This document shows, piece by piece, positions 44,257-55,900 of a stretch of DNA of 64,000 nucleotides (positions are counted from its first letter, which is position 1; the number at the start of each line of letters is the position of its first letter). The position numbers were made by a program, and so were the translations under genes. Source of the DNA: Symbiodinium natans (taxonomy: Eukaryota; Sar; Dinophyceae; Suessiales; Symbiodiniaceae); NCBI GenBank assembly GCA_905221605.1, contig CAJNDS010002223.1, positions 181,567 through 245,566 on the forward strand, written 5' to 3'. Below the pieces are notes generated by a model. It was not told the origin of the DNA and did not search any database. It was given only the letters and a program-made list of their open reading frames with translations.

Positions 44257-46739
44257 CTACACTGAGAGGAAATCATCGGCCACGTAAACGTCCTTTGAAG
44301 TGGAGCCCGGCTCTTCCGTGCTCTGGTGGAGCTTTCCGAGCGTTCCGCTCCAGCTGTGCGCTTCGCTTAAAGAGGGCTTCGGGAATAAACCCTGTTGCCC
44401 TGGCTGCACAAGACTCCAGAAGAATGATGAGAGTTTCGCCTTAGGTGGCTTTAAAAGACAAATTGCCAGCAGCAGGAAGAAGGTGAAGGGCAGTGCGTTC
44501 AAAGGGCTCCAGTCATCCTCAGTCAGGTCCAGCGCAAGTGAGATGACGACGAAGACGAGCGCAGTGCCCAGGATGGCAATGGACGCAGAGGCAAGTGCCC
44601 GTACAATCCTAGGGCAACATTTCCAGCGCGACATCCATTTCCATAGCCGCATGGACACGAAGAGCAGCACTAGGATGGATGGCAGCCCCTTCGCCCAGTC
44701 AATCATCTCTGCCAACGCGTACAAGAACCGCAAGAGATCGTCATAGTGCTCATATTCCGGCCTGCGGCCAAGGTTCCCAACTTGGGAAATGAGATGGAGT
44801 CTTGGCGCAAGCCACGGAATGTCCCAAGCCCAGACCATGTAGATGAAGAGGTCAAGAGGAATCAAACTGCTGTTGAGGCGCTGTTCTGAAATTCTATCAG
44901 ACAGCTGACTCCTGACCGCACCATCAAAGACATCTAGGCCGGACGTGCTTCCTGCTGAGATCTCGTGGGATATGGATGATATGGTACGTCTGACCTCTTG
45001 GTCATCATATGCATCACTCACCGCCTGGTACACAACTTCCCTGTCACACATGATCCTTTTGCCAGTTCTGGGATGTCTGTGCTTGAAGAAGCAACAAGAA
45101 CATTGGCTGTCTGCAATGCTGAACTGTTGTAACTGCTTTGGCAGCTTCTCCAAGTCTTGGACCAAGCCCATTCCCAAGTAGCTCTGCATCACGAAGATGA
45201 CCGGAACCAACAGAAGCATTAGGCCGAGCCTCACAAGCAGCCTCAGGCCGCTGTCGTCCCAACCGGCGGTGGCAGCTTCCACCACGGTGAGCTGCAATCG
45301 CACACAAAGCCATGCTGCGCTGAAGAGGCAAAGGATCACCGGCATGGTGACGGGTACCAGCTTGATCTTCCGCAGGCGCTCGGGCCGGCGGAGGAACATG
45401 GCAATCTCGTAGGTGCACCAAAGCCTCAGGGGCTGAGCACCCTAACCCAAAAAATGGTCAACCTTTTCACTTCTGGCAGCTGAGTACCCAAACCCAAAAA
45501 AAGGTTAACCTTTTCACTTACAATAGGAGTATATAAGCCCCAAAAGGCTAAAGGTGACCGACTCAGCTGCTAAGAAGCCGAGTGAAGTATCTGGGCGACC
45601 AAATCACGGTAAGCTCCTTCGCGCACTCCAAGTTGTTTCCCAGGCCCATGATGCCTCGCGTCTTCAGCTTGTCATTGTGCTGAGGAATACACAAGATGTC
45701 CAGGAAGACGTTCTTAGGGCCCAGAAGAAGGGCTCGGACACGCTGCCAGAAGCAAAGGAGTAGCAGGAAGGACAGGTGCGGGATGATGGCTACCCACCTT
45801 CCTTCCGGAAGGATCTCAAATGCCTGGGGGTTTAGGGTTTAGGGTTTAGGGTTTAGGGTTTAGGGTTCAGGGCTTAGGGTTTAGGGTTTAGGGTATAGGG
45901 TTTAGGGTTCAGGGTTCAGGGTTCAGGGTTCAGGGTTCAGGGTTCAGGGTTCAGGGTTTAGGGTTTAGGGTTTAGGGTTTAGGGTTTAGGGTTTAGGGTT
46001 TAGGGTTTAGGGTTTAGGGTTTAGGGTTTAGGGTTTAGGGTTTAGGGTTTAGGGTTTAGGGTTTAGGGTTTAGGGTTTAGGGTTTAGGGTTTAGGGTATA
46101 GTGTTTAGGGTTTAGGGTTTAGGGTTTAGGGTTTAGGGTTTAGGGTTTAGGGTTTAGGGTTTAGGGTTTAGGGTTTAGGGTTTAGGGTTTAGGGTTTAGG
46201 GTTTAGGGTTTAGGGCTTAGGGTTTAGGGTTTAGGGTTTCCGGTTTAGGGTTTAGGGTTTAGGGTTTAGGGTTTAGGGTTTAGGGTTTAGGGTTTAGGGT
46301 TTAGGGTTTAGGGTTTAGGGTTTAGGGTTTAGGGCCTGGAGCATTCCCAGGATGACAGACAAGAGCAGGGTGGTCCAGAATGCGGCGGGTGCATTGAAGA
46401 CGATCATCAAGGAGAGCACTTTCATCCAGCGCGGAGTTCCCCAATCGTGGCTGAGAAAGTGGTCGTAGGAACTGACTCGCCGTACCTATACTCCCCTTAG
46501 AACCTTAATAAACAAAATCATATTCTAAATACCCTCTTAAGTTTTACATGAACAAAAACTAAACAAATAAATCCCAAGGGGGATATAGGTACCTGAGCTG
46601 TGGTCGACGCGTCCACTGTGGCGCTCGAGGAGGCGAAGTGCTTGCCGAAGCCGCGGAGGCAAACGTGAAGTGGTACTCCATGGGGTTCCAATGGTGCCAG
46701 CTCCGTCGAACTGCTTTCTAAAGATCCCGGTGACTCCAT
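44257..46739 (-). CDS. TIR-like multi-pass membrane protein, 4 exons, 569 aa
   Basis: Exons on the minus strand: 46593-46739 (M1-Q49), 46336-46485 (50-99), 45579-45823 (100-180) and 44257-45424 (R181 to stop). All junctions keep frame. Exon 2 carries YDHFLSHDWGT (56-66), exon 3 VFLDILCIPQHN (138-149) and VIWSPRYF, exon 4 RLWCTYEIA (181-189). The pattern (YD.FLSHDW; hydrophobic-F-D..C..Q; S..Y...WC..E) follows the order of TIR-domain boxes, with E187 where NAD-cleaving TIRs have their glutamate. This is similarity by eye, and the enzymatic role is inference. Two membrane helices (about 73-102 and 109-130) split the motif. About six more lie in exon 4 (about 200-225, 230-255, 355-375, 410-430, 440-465, 480-500). 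Introns are 107 bp (GT-AG), 512 bp (GC-AG, telomere repeat) and 154 bp (GC-AG). Confidence 0.75.
45425..45578 (-). other. Intron 3 of membrane-protein gene with internal tandem repeat
   Basis: A GC-AG intron of 154 bp. GGCTT occurs at both splice junctions. Inside are two 40-bp copies (45433-45472 and 45480-45519), each running from CTGAG through ACCCAAAAAA and a GGT-AACC core to CCTTTTCACTT. The tandem period is 47 bp. Confidence 0.65.
45824..46335 (-). repeat. Intron 2: a 512-bp intron made of telomere-type repeat
   Basis: The minus-strand intron begins GCCCTAAACCC and ends CCCCCAG. Between are about 70 CCCTAAA units with a short run of CCCTGAA variants. Exon 2 ends CTCCAG and exon 3 begins GCATTT, both at codon boundaries, so removal restores MLQ|AFEILPEGRW. 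CCAGGC occurs at both edges, like a short target duplication. The donor GC is provided by the joint of exon and repeat. Confidence 0.85.
46486..46592 (-). mobile_element. Intron 1: introner-like inverted-repeat element
   Basis: The 107-bp GT-AG intron starts GTACCTATATCCCCCTTGG. Its end reads CTAAGGGGAGTATAG|GTAC, the imperfect reverse complement of the start. AGGTAC is repeated at both splice junctions. Removal keeps frame (STTAQ|VRRVSSYDHF). A second copy lies at 12905-13005. These are the expected properties of a DNA-transposon-derived introner. Confidence 0.75.
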
Positions 46740-46820
46740 GGCGCTTCTTTGCTACTGCTGGCCTGGATGTCAGGGTCTAGGGTTTAGGGCGCGAGGCAGG
46801 GCCTGAGACTTAAGCCTCTT

Positions 46821-46935
46821 TGGGTCTTATTATTATTATTATTATCATTATTCATATTATTATTATATTACAATTTCTAGTATTACTACTACTTTTATTA
46901 TTATTACTATTATTATTACTATTATTATTACTATG
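46821..46935. repeat. ATT trinucleotide microsatellite
   Basis: About 110 bp of TAT/ATT units between the membrane-protein start codon (46739) and the last modelled citrate synthase exon (stop at 46956). Confidence 0.95.
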
Positions 46936-46955
46936 TTTACCGTTGTCCTTATTAC

Positions 46956-49900
46956 TTAGGGCCTGGACTTTGCGATCGACTGCTTAAGGTCTTGGAGCTC
47001 GCGCCGAGGGAACTTGGATTTCAGGAGCCGCTGCGACCTTCGCATGAAAACTTGAGCCCAAAGTGGCGTGTGTCTTGGGTTGCCCTAAACCCTAAACCCT
47101 AAACCCTAAACCCTAAACCCTAAACCCTAACCCCCCTTGGAATACCGCAAGGATCCGCAAGGCTAAAGTTGCCTAGGACATACCTGCAGCTCAGTAGAAA
47201 GCCGTCTGGGTTCCTTTAGATGTTTTATGGGCGCGTGTACTTCTCACGAACCTCAGTTCTTCTAAAGCTTACTGGGTAAAGCCTTTATGTCACATCCAAT
47301 TCTAGCAACGAGTAGATGCCAATCTATTTAGATTCCTGTCGGTGTTTATTCTTATCGAGTCTCACAAACCGACATTTCTTCTATACTTTATTTGGAAAAC
47401 CTCTATGTCCTCCTTCTTTTGTGTGGTCTCAGAGCACAGCGGGGATTTGAATGGGGAACCCCCTAAACCCTAAACCCTAAACCCCAAACCCTAAACCCTA
47501 AACCCTAAACCCTAAACCCTAAACCCTAAACGAGAAGGAAAGCCCTACCAAGTGCCGGGAGACGTCCGCGACACGGCGAAGACCACCTCGTGGAGTGGGC
47601 TTTTAAGGCTGTGAGTCGGCGCGTTGAGGGCTTTCGCGGGTCGGTTTTGGGAGCTGCAGGGGTTTAGGGTTTAGGGTTTAGGGTTTAGGGTTTAGGGTTA
47701 GGGTTTAGGGTTTAGGGTTTAGGGTTTAGGGTTTAGGGTTTAGGGTTTAGGTTTTAGGGTTTAGGGTTTAGGGTTTAGGGGTTAGGGCTTAGGGCTTAGG
47801 GCTTAGGGCTTAGGGTCTAGGATTTCGGGTTTAGGGTTTAGGGTTTAGGGTAGCTTTGGGGGCAAGAGTGGAAATTGGGAGTTGAGCAGCTGGGCGAGCT
47901 TGGAGTTGTTTTAGACTTAAGGCAGGTTGCTGACTTGTGTTTTGGCCTGATCCTTGTCTAAGGAAGTGTTTAGGGCCTTCCTGGGATCCTACCAAACTTC
48001 CATCCTTCAACATCACACGTGACAGTTTCGCCTAGGTCGGGTCTTGAGCAAGCCCCACTCAGCTCACTTTACGGCTCGATGGTTCGAGGGCTTGAAGGTT
48101 TAGGGTTTAGGTTAAGAATAGAATTATTTTCATCAGGAAATAGGATTATATCTCCAGAAAACCAGAACTTCTATAATATAAGCATTACATTGCATGGCTT
48201 TCTTATGATCTTCTTTTTAGTACTGCCTGGCCTGTTTGGAGGATTTGGAAATAATTTTGTACCTATCTTTCAAGGGTCTCCAGAAGTGGTATATCCTGGA
48301 GTCAATATGTTTCTATCTTAATTCTTTTACTTTCATATCTTTTCCTAATCCTTTCTATAATCTCAGAATTTAGAGGTGGTACAGGATGAACATTTTTTCC
48401 ACCATTAACCACTTCTTTTATGACTTTATCAGCTTCAAGTACAGGAAATCTTATATTTGGATTATTAATCTCTGGTATATCTTCATGTCTTACATCTCTT
48501 AACTTTTGGACAACAATTCTAAATCTGAGATCTTATTATCTGACATTAAAGACTATCCCATTATTTCCTTGGGCTTTCTTGATTACAGCTTTCATGCTCC
48601 TGGGGAAAAATCTTCTGAGGCCCCTGGCCGTGTAGAAGTTCTCCTCCTTCAAGTTGTAGAAATGCCTGGGGTTTGGGGTTTAGGGTTTAGGGTCTAGGGT
48701 TTGGGGTTTGGGGTTTAGGGTTTAGGGTTTAGGGTTTAGGGTTTAGGGTTTAGGGTTTAGGATCTAGGGTTTAGGGTTTAGGGTTTAGGGTTTAGGGCTT
48801 AGGGCTTAGGGCTTAGGGTTTAGGGCTTTCACAGTGCTAGTCCAAGGCCGCTCTGACTACAGTGCTGGCTCATAAACTTCGCAAGATCTGTAGGGTTTCA
48901 TGGGCTCAGGGCAACTCAAACCCTTGCACCCGGGGTACGCGGGGCAAGACAACCCAAGAGAAAACCCCAAGGAGGAAGCTGCAAACCACTCCAGGCAAGA
49001 TCACATGAGCTGGCCGCTGTGCGCGTCGACGTTGGGGAAAGGATTCTTCACCTGCAAAGGCCAGGGAGAGGGTGGCCCTGCGGGCGACTACATGATGTTC
49101 TAGAGAACGAACCCACCCTCGGGACTCCAACCGCCTGTTTACCTTCCGTCATCTCCCTGTCGCACTAGTGGAATCAGCTTCAAAACCTAAGAAAAGGCCC
49201 CTGTGATTGCCTCCGTTCGTTGGTCCCAATAATGGTTGATCTGGGGCTGGTCCAAATGCTGGCTAGTAGGTCACTAGTACCTTCATACTGTTCGTATCTT
49301 TGTCTCTGGAGTGCAGGTTTGGGCTTCAGCCACCTTTTATACGACGGCCACCTGTTGAGTTCGCAGCCCAATTCTCCTGGGACCTCTGGCCCGGAACTTC
49401 ACTTCTGAAGCAATGGATCTTAAACTTAAACGCTTCAGAAGAGCTTCCCGAAGAAACACAAAACCCTAATCTAGCACAAACAGCACTCGGTTCCTCCGAT
49501 GGGCAGAACGCCGCTCCTGAACCCCAAGCTTTGCTGGTAAGAAACAAAAGCACACCGCGACCCGAACCGCACCCCCACATTCGCTGTTTGCCCCGCTAGA
49601 AGCCCCCAAAGCCATGGTGTCGGATCCCTAAACCCTAAACCCTAAACCCTAAACCCCAAACCCCAAACCCCAAACCCCAAACCCCTAAACCCCAAAAAGT
49701 GATGCCCATAAGCCTTGAACCCTCCCGGAATCTCGGCTTTGGGGGGGGCCCACCTTCCCCTGCTTCTCCAAGACCTTGGGAATGGCCTGGTAGCAGGCGT
49801 CCACCAGCTGAAACAGAGGGTCCTTCCACAGACCCTAAACCCTAAACCCTAAACCCTAAACCCTAGACCCTCGCATATTTCATCATATTTTCCGAGATTC

Positions 49901-52900
49901 GGGGGCTAGTCAAGAAAAGGGCATGCCCTTTCAGCCGCGAGCATCCCGCACTTCGCGACTCTCCTACGACAGGGCGTCATGCTACTGCTGCTTCTCTCTT
50001 GTGGGGAGGCGGTGGGTGGCTCCTCCTTGCAGTGCTCCAGCGCAAACTCTCGCTCCAGCATGTATCGCCTAAGGCGAGTGCAGGCAAGATCAACCCCCTC
50101 AAATACGTGGAGGTCTCAGGGTTCAGGGCGCCCTCCACCAGCAAAAATATTGATGAATTAACGTTCAAGCGGAAAATGAGGACAACCAGAAAGCGCAAGC
50201 AAGCAGTTGCTTCGGCTCTGCGAAACCCAAGGTCACCTGCACACAGCTGCGCTAGTATCGCTAGTTCTCTGCACCCTGCCCTGCGTTGCAAGCGTTGCAC
50301 CAACAGGTCCTCTCTATTTCCAGACCTGTTGCCCTTGTGAAAAACTCAAAGGCACCTGCAAAAACGGGAGCTTGGGGGTTCACAAATGTTCACAAGGCCA
50401 CGGCTCCTGTTGGGTAAAAGGCGATCGGCCTCTTAACCCTCTCCAAAGCCAAACAAAATCTACATCTTTGCCTATGCAGTGAGAGGAGGTCCGGAGTAGC
50501 GGCTTCACAGGGATGGGGAGCGGGGGAGTTCGGGTTTGAGGGAGTTGTTTCAGCGATAAGTGCCAGCAGCACAGTGGCCAAGTTAAGCTCCCAATCCCGA
50601 TACCCACTGTCTCCAATGCACTCCAAACAATGGGGCAAGCGACGGGTCCGTGTTTCGGAGAACGGCATGGCCGAAGCCCGGAATCACCTGTCGCGGGTTT
50701 TCCCGTGTACCCGGCGCCAAACAAAAAAATCCACCAACTCTGGGAACGGGTTGCGTAAGAGGGCCCCAATTCGTCCCCTCGGCCCGGACTTAATGGCCGT
50801 AAAGCCCGTTTAGTTGAGAGGGCTGAGAGCACGCCTTGCCCTCCTTGAGCGTCTTGTTCGCAAAATCGGTGAGCAGCTCCTGGCATCGCGCCGAGGCTTG
50901 TCGTTCAAGGCTTCAAGAAGGGTTAGGGGTTTTAGGGTTTAGGGTTTAGGGTTTAGGGTCTAGGGTTAAGGGTTAAGGGTTTAGGGTTTAGGGTTTATGG
51001 TTTAGGGTTCGGGGTTTTAGGGTTATACGTGGTGTCTACATTGGGGGCGCCGCCCAGAGATCCCTCTCAACGACTTCCTAACCCCCAGAGGATGTTGCCC
51101 TCAACCCTCATCTGCCCTAAGCCCTACACTCCTGAGGCGCCATGACCCCTCAACCAAAGCTGTACGCCTCGACAGCTCATGCAGGATTCTGGCTGCTGGG
51201 CTCGCAAAACCCTGAGTGTCTTTACCCTAGATAGGTCGGGGCTGCTGCTCCTAAAACCCCTAAACCTCTAGACGCTGAAACCCTAAACCCTAAACCCTAA
51301 AGCCCGAAACCCTAAACGCTTAGACCCTAAACCCTACTAAACCCTAATATCCCTCAGCACCCCAACCAGCTGCCTTCGTTGGCGTCTGCCCTCCCAGCTG
51401 CTTCTGCACGTCTAGGAGCCAGCCCAAACACTCCTGTGATCGGTTGAGAGGGTTTTGGGGTTTGGGGTTTAGGGTTTAGGGCTTACTTAGGGTTGAGGGT
51501 TTTGGGGTTTGGGGTTTAGGGTTTAGGGCTTAGGGTTTAAGGGTTAAGGGTTAAGGGTTAAGGGTTAAGGGTTTAGGGTTTAGGGTTTAGGGTATAAGGT
51601 TTAGGGTTTAGGGCTTAGGGCTTAGGGTTTGGGGTTCAGGGTTCAGGGTTAGGGCTAAATCAGCAAAACCGCAATCCCACCATAAACAACCGGCCCAAAC
51701 CGGCGAAGCCCTCGAAGCTTCGCCCCCCCCCCAACTGCTGCAGTGTTCCTGGTTGGCCAGGCCATGCAGCGGGCCAGCCAGACCTTGGTTCATGTCTTTG
51801 CTAGGCCCTCAAGGCTCGAGGATTGAGAGGCTGAGGGGGGTCTTAGGGTTTCAGGGAACTTCCTGCGGTTTTTGGGGGGAGCAGCTCGTGCAGCTGGCGC
51901 AACAAGGGGTTCTTGGGTCGCGCTTTAGAGGCCTCGGGCGAAGCGGGAGCCGGAGACACTCAAGGCCCGGGGTGGGCTACCCTAAACCCTAAACCCTAAA
52001 CCCTAAACCCTAAACAAAAGGACTTTAAGCCTGACTCTTCAAGTCCCTGAGCCTCTCATGAGGGTACAACACATGCAACACCCGACGCCCTACCGAACCA
52101 AAAGCAAGATGCCCATATTCACTCAGCCTCTTAATAAGCCCCATAGGAGCTCTAAAAACCCTCTAAACCAGCACCCCAAATAAGGCTGAAGCCTCAACCT
52201 CAACGCAGCAAACTTGAAGCACACATCCTAACCCAAACCCTACAACCCTCAACCCGCAACCCCGAAGCCCTTCAATGTTGAACCCCTAAACTTCTACATT
52301 TCAACCCCAAGACCCTTATCGATCACTCAACCCCGAAAAAACCTCTTCTTCGGAACCGAGCCGCCACAGAGACCGGCTGCCCAAGCGTAGTAGGGATCGC
52401 TCAGGGCCTTCACTGCCCCAGCTTCCACCCTAAACCCTAAGCCCTAAGCCCTAAGCCCTAAACCCTAAACCCTAAGCCCTAAACCCTAAACCCTAAACCC
52501 TAAACCCTAAGCCCTAAGCCCTAAGCCCTAAGCCCTAAGCCCTAAACCCTAGTTCGGGCCTTAGATGGCTGAGAGCCCTTGGGATAACACTTTGAGGATG
52601 CCAAGCGGCGGAGCCCACGAGGTGCGTGGCGTGGGCTGAGACGTTGCCACCCTCCTCGGAAGTTGATTTTCTTAGCCTGGGTTTAGGGTTTAGGGTTTAG
52701 GGTTTGGGGTTTGGGGTTTGGGGTTTAGGGTTTAGGGTTTAGGGTTTGGGGTTTAGGGTTTAGGGTTTAGGGTTAGGGTTTAGGGTTTAATGTTTAGGGT
52801 TTAGGGTTGAGGCCGGCTTCCAGGTTGTTGAAATGTTGGTGAAGCTGAAAAAAAAACCCAAGCCGAAACCCCCATCAGTAGGGTTTCGGGTTTAGGGTTT

Positions 52901-55900
52901 AGGGTTTAGGGTCTAGGGAGTTCAGGGAGCCTGTTGGGTGGGAACCCGTAATCTTTAGAGACAGCAGGCACTCAGAGATACGAGAAGTCATCAATGCTTG
53001 GCCGCAACCGCCCGACGGAAGAGCTACAAAACATTCTAATCAGTTTACCTACGCATGCAGCTGCCGAGGTTCTACGTAGGGCAGAGTGGCAGCACTTCGA
53101 GGCCCCGGCGTGGTCAGCGTGCAGCATCAGGTAGAGCCTCGTGCACTCGTTGAAACCTTCGTCCTGCGAAGTTTCGCTCTGAAGCTTCGCTCCGCATCTT
53201 TATGAGAGCCTTTGTCTCCACAGCCTCTTCCGGCAGGCTGACGAGTGCCCTGCCGCCCCAGAAGACCCTTGCAAGATCTGCAGGTTTTCGCCCTGGCTTA
53301 GAACTCGTTTTTGTTTCTGATGTTGCCGGAGCTTTCGGGCCCCTTGGGTGCCTCTGGACAGCGACTGCACACCCCTGACGTTGTACCGTTGCACCCCAAA
53401 CCCAAACCTGAACCCAATCCCGACATGCGCCAAAAAGCCCCCCAAAGGCACAACCCCCTCATTGCTCTCATTTACTTACGAACGCACTGGAGCATGCTGG
53501 AGATCCAAAGGCCGCTGCCTGATCCCTCGTTGTTGGGCGAGGGTTCTTGCGCGATCGTGCGCGCTCGGCATGATCGATGCCGGCCCCCCTAGACCCCATA
53601 GAGCACCTCAAAGCTGGATCCTAGAAAAAGCTGAAGACTTCTCTCACTTAGGGTTCGGGGGGGCATCAAGTATCCCGAACCTTCAAGGAGCCCCCCACGC
53701 TCTCCAAAGCCCTGGGTCCCCCTGGTATTACGCAGATGCCCTGAGTCCAGGCGTGTCCTTGTTGATTCCGAGCATCTGTGCAAAATTCGCCTCAGAGCAC
53801 CAACGACATGTGGAGAGGTCGAGGGGTTTGGGGCCCGAGGGTGCAGCGTGTCCCGGGCCTTGCACTTGAGAACCGACAAACAGGGGTTTGGGGTCTCAAG
53901 CTTTGAGGCTCAGATATCCAAATCAACAAAACCCTCGCAGAACAGAGCTGGTTTAGGCGCCCAAAAGCGCCACCCAAGCCCTAAACCCTAAACCCTAAAC
54001 CCTAAACCGTAAACCGTAAACCCTAAACCCTAAACCCTAAACCCTAAACCCTAAACCCTAAACCCTAAACCCTAAACCCTAAACCCTAAACCCTAAACCC
54101 TAAACCCTAAACCCTAAACCCTAAACCCTAAACCCAAAGCCGCGCAAGGCACCGCCCAATCCAGGTTTGGGTTGTACTCTGGGACGACGCCATCCTCGCC
54201 ATTTGTGCAAGTCGAGACTGGTTGTTTGAAGATTCCAGAATGTTTCCCTCAGCTCCCCCTAAACACCCCCTAAGCTTCCCCAAGCTCCCCCCAAGCTCCC
54301 CCTAAGCCCCCCCCCCCCCCAAGCCCCCCCTAAGCTCAGGTCTGAGGATGTCTGAACTTTCAGGCGATAGGGGTTCTGCAGGCTACGGGTGGTGCAGCCC
54401 TGGCCCTGGGACGAGGCATGCCGATCAACAAATCGCGCCCAAAAACGCTCCGCACAAGTCGCTGAATGACCGTGCGATAACCCTCCTGAGCTTCTGAAAC
54501 GCCGTGCTCAAGCCAGCAAACAGCCAAACTGATTCTTCACACATTCGCACGCCAGTCACAAGGCTTTTAAGTTTTTGGCACCCTCAGCTCCTAACTTTAA
54601 ACCCTCAGACCCGAACCTCACAGGCACCAAACAAACCGTGAAGTCAACAGAACACATTAGGCGAAGAGCGTTGCGCGACATCCCGACAATCCCCAGGCAG
54701 GAGCTTCTACAGCCCTCCGACAGTCTCCAATATAGGGGCCTTATTTTTTTTGAATGGGTATTTGGGGCTTTTATTCGGGACCATAAGGGAAGATTATTTG
54801 TTAGTTTCCGACTCCTATATTCAACGTTTTGTCAGCCCTGCATCTGAAAGCACTCGGCCTTGAAGGTGCGGCGGTAGATCTTCGCGGCTACCACCGGGAT
54901 CTTGGCGATCAGGTCCAGTGCATCCTCCCATGCGAGGCGTGCGATTCAAACCTTGTTCCGATAGTCGTTCTGGCTGGAGTCTTTGTGCTGGAAGCTTGTC
55001 AACCAGGCTCACGGAACTATTCTCTACTTGGCTGCACTTAAGAGGGCAGCAAATAATTGAATTCTTGCTGCCTTTATTAAGAAACCCAATAAACCCAAAA
55101 AGGCCAAGGATCTAAAGTTACAGTAAAGCACCACAAAGTCTAGACCCGAGATCCATCCTGAAAGTCGTGCGAGCGCAGCGTTGGCCACGTTCATGCACGG
55201 GCAGTCAGGTCGCTTTCAGGGCAGCTACGGGAATTCCGCCGTGAGTTACTGAACCACACATCCCAGCCGATAAGCCTTTGCGATCCTTTGCGAACGACAT
55301 GAAACCTGACCCTGCAACGCCAATAGCTTCGGATTGAGGCTTCAGACCCTCAGGTCCTCCAGCGCATACTGCCAATACTCGTCTTTCTTCATGCCAGTGT
55401 TGTATTGCCGTGCAAACTTTGAGTCCTCCAGGGCGCGTTGAAGCCGAGACGGCCCTAAACTCCAACCCTGATAAGAACCTCAAGGCCGCCGAAACCCAGT
55501 GTCAGATTGGGCTTAGACACCAGGGGTCGCTTGTTTCCGGGACTTTGTGTGCAAGTGTGCATTTTTTTCTTGAGGTGCGGCGGGCCATGAATTTACCGGC
55601 GAGGACGAGCCCTAAACCCGAAACCTTGGGCTCCGGGGAGCACCCGATCAACTGTGAACAAAACCAAAAAGACTGCCCTAAGCCCTCCTTCTGCAGGGCC
55701 AGCATGCTCACGGAGAGCTGCGTCATGGGGTGGGTCTCGATGGGAAGGGAGTCGATGGTGGCCATGACATTCCTTACCCGAGGGCGTGTTTGGGGCTTCG
55801 GCTGCGCGGCCCCTAGAACAGAGATTCTAGCTTTGCAGGTTTAGGGTTTAGGAATGGGGGGCATGGCGTTCCCCAGCAGCCCCAACAAGAAACCACCGGG

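Noticed and set aside
53348-53869. 173-codon plus-strand ORF
   Set aside because: It is antisense to citrate synthase exon 12 (53758-53790) and intron 12, with no motif.
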